DNA from: Mesorhizobium sp. B4-1-3
Lineage (GTDB): Bacteria; Pseudomonadota; Alphaproteobacteria; Rhizobiales; Rhizobiaceae
Length of the DNA: 64,000 nucleotides
Assembly (NCBI RefSeq): GCF_006439355.1
Contig: NZ_VFTG01000001.1
Span: 372,001-436,000, forward strand
Direction: 5' to 3'
The position numbers and the translations under genes were made by a program. Positions 61,475 to 64,000 of this stretch are shown one piece after another. The notes below the pieces were generated by a model. It saw only the letters and a list, made by a program, of their open reading frames with translations. It had not been told where the DNA came from and made no database searches. Numbering within the stretch: position 1 is the first letter of the stretch; each line of letters begins with the position of its first letter.

Positions 61475-63103
61475 TCAATCGGACCGGATGTCGATCGGCG
61501 CCTCGATTTTGACCACCTCGAAATCCGAAACGAGGATATCGAGCCTTGCGTTCCAGCGCCCGGGGATTGGAATGACGAGATCGTCGACGCGCCAGGTGCC
61601 ATCACCGGGTTTCGTCGCCGGTCGCTTGATCGGCTCGATGCCGGAATCCGGCTTCGACAGCACCAGCGTCACCGCCTTGGCGTCGAGCGGGCCGAAATCG
61701 CCGGTCATGATCATCATCGAAGCGGCGACCTCGCCGGCATGGCCTGGCGTGATGCTGAGATCGGCCATCGCCTTCAGCGCGTGGATGTGGATCGACACCG
61801 GCTGCGCGGCGGCGATCGCCAGCGCGCGCGGCGGCGGGGTGAAGCGCCAGCCGGCGGCGACGCCGAAGACGGCCAGCACGATGACCACCTCGATGCCGAT
61901 CGAGCGCACCAGCCGCCGCTGCACTTCGGTGTCGCCGGCCTCTGCGGGCGCCGTCAGCGTCCAGCGATTGATAGCGGCAAGTGTGAACAGGAAAAGCAGC
62001 AGCGCCAGCTTCAAGAGCAGCAGCCGGCCATAGGACGTGTTGATCAACGCCGCGGGTTGCTCAACCTGGATGATCGCCAGCACGATGCCGCTGGCGGCAA
62101 GCAGGATGACAACCGACAGGATCGCGCGGGAAAAGCGGCGCAGAAAGACTTTTGCTTCGGCCGGCTCTCGCCGCAACGCCAGGCCGAGCGGCGCCAGCGA
62201 ACCGACCCAGAAGGCGATTGCGGTGCCATGCACGAACACCAGCGGCCGCGTCAGCCATTGCGGTTCAGCGGCGCTGGCGTGGCCGCTCGCGGCAAGGGCG
62301 CCACCGACGCCGAGCAGTGCCGCGCCGGCCGACAGCTTGCGAAGAGCCGACGGCCCGGCAAGCGAAAGCAGCGCGAGGCCAAGCGCGATCAGGCCAATCA
62401 GCACCGTCCAGACGTAGCTTGTCTCCAGCGCGGTTTTCCACACAGCCGCCGTCGCAAACCGGGCGAGTGGGGCGCCGAGCCCATCCAGCCCCTGCAGCCC
62501 AAGCGAGACCGGCGCCGCGATCAGGCCGAAAAGCAGAGCTGCCGCGACAAAGCGCTGACCACGGCGCCGGCCCCCGGCCAGCCAGGCGAGCGCGAACGCG
62601 CCGCCGACGCCAAGGAAGAAGCCGGCATAGAGAAACAGCCTGGCTATCCAGATCGCCGCGCGCAGCGTCCGATCGACGGCTTCGCCCGCCACCGGCGCGG
62701 CACTTGGCGCGCCGATGGAAAACAGCGCCGAACCGCCGACGGGATGGCCGTCGACCGACACCACCCGCCAACTGAGCACATGCGTGCCGGATTTGAGCGT
62801 TTCGGGATTGTCGATCTCGACCGCCTGGTCGTTGAGACGGAAGGATGTCAGCGCAAGCTGCGAGCCGTCCGGCCGCACCAGCGTGAGCACCAGCGGCGAG
62901 ACGGGTTCGCTGAAGGTCAGTGAAAACCGCGCCGGGCTTTGCATCAGCACGGCGCCATCCGACGGGTCGGTAGCGACCAGCGCCGCATGGGCGAAGGCGC
63001 GGCCGGGCATGGCCAGTAGCGCCATCGCCATCAGCGCCGCGACCAGCCAGGCAAGCGGGCCGGCATGCGTGCGGTTCACCGAGGAAGGCAGTGCTGCGTT
63101 CAT
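61475..63103 (-). CDS. CopC-CopD fusion protein (YcnJ-like copper importer)
   Basis: A 542-residue membrane protein. A signal peptide ending GRAFA exposes His as the first mature residue (HAALVATDPSDGAVL), which together with the later VSVDGHPVGGSALF forms the CopC Cu(II) site. The CopC domain (about 36-130) is followed by a CopD domain of eight helices (about 150-430) and a C-terminal soluble domain of about 110 residues like YtkA (ADLSITPGHAGEV...). Probably brings copper into the cytoplasm. Last gene of the copper operon. Confidence 0.88.
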   Translation of the reverse strand: MNAALPSSVNRTHAGPLAWLVAALMAMALLAMPGRAFAHAALVATDPSDGAVLMQSPARFSLTFSEPVSPLVLTLVRPDGSQLALTSFRLNDQAVEIDNPETLKSGTHVLSWRVVSVDGHPVGGSALFSIGAPSAAPVAGEAVDRTLRAAIWIARLFLYAGFFLGVGGAFALAWLAGGRRRGQRFVAAALLFGLIAAPVSLGLQGLDGLGAPLARFATAAVWKTALETSYVWTVLIGLIALGLALLSLAGPSALRKLSAGAALLGVGGALAASGHASAAEPQWLTRPLVFVHGTAIAFWVGSLAPLGLALRREPAEAKVFLRRFSRAILSVVILLAASGIVLAIIQVEQPAALINTSYGRLLLLKLALLLFLFTLAAINRWTLTAPAEAGDTEVQRRLVRSIGIEVVIVLAVFGVAAGWRFTPPPRALAIAAAQPVSIHIHALKAMADLSITPGHAGEVAASMMIMTGDFGPLDAKAVTLVLSKPDSGIEPIKRPATKPGDGTWRVDDLVIPIPGRWNARLDILVSDFEVVKIEAPIDIRSD

Positions 63104-63156
63104 GTCGTCATAACAGGAAATGGTGGCGCGCCCCGACGGAGCACGCCAACAGGAGA

Positions 63157-63675
63157 TCATTTCTTCGGCAGCAATTTGATGCCGGGCGCCGGAGTTTCCA
63201 ACGCGTCCTCATCCTGGCCTGCCGCCGGGATCTCGATCCAGCGCGTGGCGGCGTCGCCGCATTCCTGCACCACCGGGAAATAGAGCATCTGGCCGGCCGG
63301 CAGATCGGTCGCCAGCGAGGCGCGGAAAACGAACTCGTCATAGAATTCGTCGGGCAGATTGCCGCCGCTCCAGTCCACTTCCTTGACGCCGGTGGTCAGC
63401 GTCTCGCCATAGAGCTGATAGGATTTCTCGTACTTGCCCTTCTTGGTCTGCAGCGTCCAGCCGGGCTTCGGCATCGGCTTCACCGAAATCACGCCTTCGG
63501 GGATCTGGACGCGCACGGCGGTCGTCGCCTTACCCTCGCAGCCATGCGGCACGCGAAAGACCGCCTTGTAGGTCGAGCCGACAGCCGCTTCCTGCGTTTC
63601 GAGCGTGATATGAGCGAGCGCGGCATTGGTCCCGAGCGCGCAAAGCACGCCCACCGCCAAAAGATATTTCTTCAT
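63157..63675 (-). CDS. YcnI/DUF1775 copper-binding protein
   Basis: A 172-residue exported protein. The signal peptide ends NAALA, leaving mature His (HITLETQEAAVGS), the copper ligand of the family. The core has FRVPHGCEGKATTAVRVQIPEGV and WSGGNLPDEFYDEFVFRASL, including the conserved Trp. The C-terminus lacks the transmembrane anchor of Bacillus YcnI, so it is periplasmic here. It is encoded 53 bp before the CopC-CopD gene, and probably hands copper on to it. Confidence 0.9.
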   Translation of the reverse strand: MKKYLLAVGVLCALGTNAALAHITLETQEAAVGSTYKAVFRVPHGCEGKATTAVRVQIPEGVISVKPMPKPGWTLQTKKGKYEKSYQLYGETLTTGVKEVDWSGGNLPDEFYDEFVFRASLATDLPAGQMLYFPVVQECGDAATRWIEIPAAGQDEDALETPAPGIKLLPKK

Positions 63676-63705
63676 GAATTATCCCTCCGATTTCGAACTG
63701 GCGGA

Positions 63706-64000
63706 TTACTCGGCGTGATCCATGTCCATGTCGCCGGTCTCGCCCATGCCTTCGACGGCAAACTCGACCTTGACGCTGCCAGCCTTCTCGAACGTCAGCG
63801 TCGCCGGGAATTTCTCGCCCTGCTTCGGCTGCCGCTTCAGGCCGACGAACATCAGGTGATAGGCGCCGGGCTTCAGCGCGACCTTGCCGCCGGCCGGAAT
63901 CTCCAGCCCGCCGCTGACCGGCCGCATGGTCATGACGCCATCCTTGACGCCCATCTCATGCAGTTCGGCCTTGTCGGAGATATCGGAGGAAATCGACAGC
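63706..64000 (-). CDS. copper chaperone PCu(A)C, N-terminus beyond window
   Basis: C-terminal part of a periplasmic copper(I) chaperone; the gene runs past the right edge at 64000. Frame reads SISSDISDKAELHEMGVKDG and onward. The H(M)x10Mx21HxM-type ligands are visible as HEM, a Met in VMTM, and HLM in KPGAYHLMFVGL. The C-terminus MGETGDMDMDHAE adds Met/His residues that may bind extra copper. It is 30 bp upstream of the YcnI gene, so all three copper genes form one operon. Confidence 0.88.
   Translation of the reverse strand, partial: LSISSDISDKAELHEMGVKDGVMTMRPVSGGLEIPAGGKVALKPGAYHLMFVGLKRQPKQGEKFPATLTFEKAGSVKVEFAVEGMGETGDMDMDHAE

Noticed and set aside
1..64000. tRNA, rRNA, CRISPR, insertion sequences, prophage
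   Set aside because: No cloverleaf-like gene, spacer-repeat array, transposase, integrase or phage structural gene was recognised anywhere in the window.

Overview
The window reads as a continuous piece of chromosome from a GC-rich alphaproteobacterium of the order Rhizobiales, most likely Mesorhizobium or a close Phyllobacteriaceae relative. The basis is the gene content and order (rpoN-hpf-ptsN next to lptBAC; cysG-DUF2849-cysI-cysH-DUF934; hsp20-DUF1150; OlsB-type ornithine lipid acyltransferase) and several families of short dispersed palindromes typical of that group. No rRNA, tRNA, insertion sequence, prophage or CRISPR array was seen. Nearly all of the DNA is coding and looks like core genome plus small metabolic modules.

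Layout. 0-10 kb: DNA repair (nth, an Ada-like alkyltransferase), ribokinase and nucleoside hydrolase with an amidase and a LysE exporter between them, then a small heat-shock gene behind a convincing ROSE-type RNA thermometer, followed by DUF1150. 9-16 kb: ptsN, hpf, rpoN, lptB, lptA, lptC on the minus strand, then sppA and ihfB on the plus strand. 16-29 kb: an ornithine cyclodeaminase homologue, an EVE/VOC/WYL-regulator group, two RNA methyltransferases, lspA, acuI, a large hybrid histidine kinase, olsB with a candidate Pho box, a TRIC-type channel, grpE and a DJ-1/PfpI gene. 29-34 kb: the assimilatory sulfate reduction operon cysG-DUF2849-cysI-cysH-DUF934, interrupted by a dispersed repeat. 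34-46 kb: a host-attachment family protein, a YbaL/Kef antiporter, an AraC regulator divergent from a quinone-oxidoreductase-like gene, an SDR, a class A penicillin-binding protein, an OafA-type acyltransferase, two small proteins, RNase D and an M20 peptidase. 47-51 kb: a candidate small RNA with C-rich loops, polA and zur. 51-60 kb: an aldo-keto reductase, then a LacI-controlled sugar ABC importer with a Gfo/Idh dehydrogenase and a TIM-barrel isomerase. 60-64 kb: gnd and a copper-handling operon (PCuAC, YcnI, CopC-CopD) that runs off the right edge.

The most informative features are regulatory. They are a ROSE thermometer with the UYGCU motif (8286-8337); a minus-strand RNA with three hairpins that each expose a C-rich, anti-Shine-Dalgarno-like loop (about 47050-47205); two copies of a LacI operator, exact reverse complements, placed in the promoters of the divergent ABC operon and regulator (58510-58523, 58764-58777); two FadR/GntR-like palindromes 74 bp apart upstream of the DJ-1 gene; and a Pho box upstream of olsB. 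I did not find a clearly new multi-gene system. The sugar-import/dehydrogenase/isomerase module and the candidate small RNA are the best leads.
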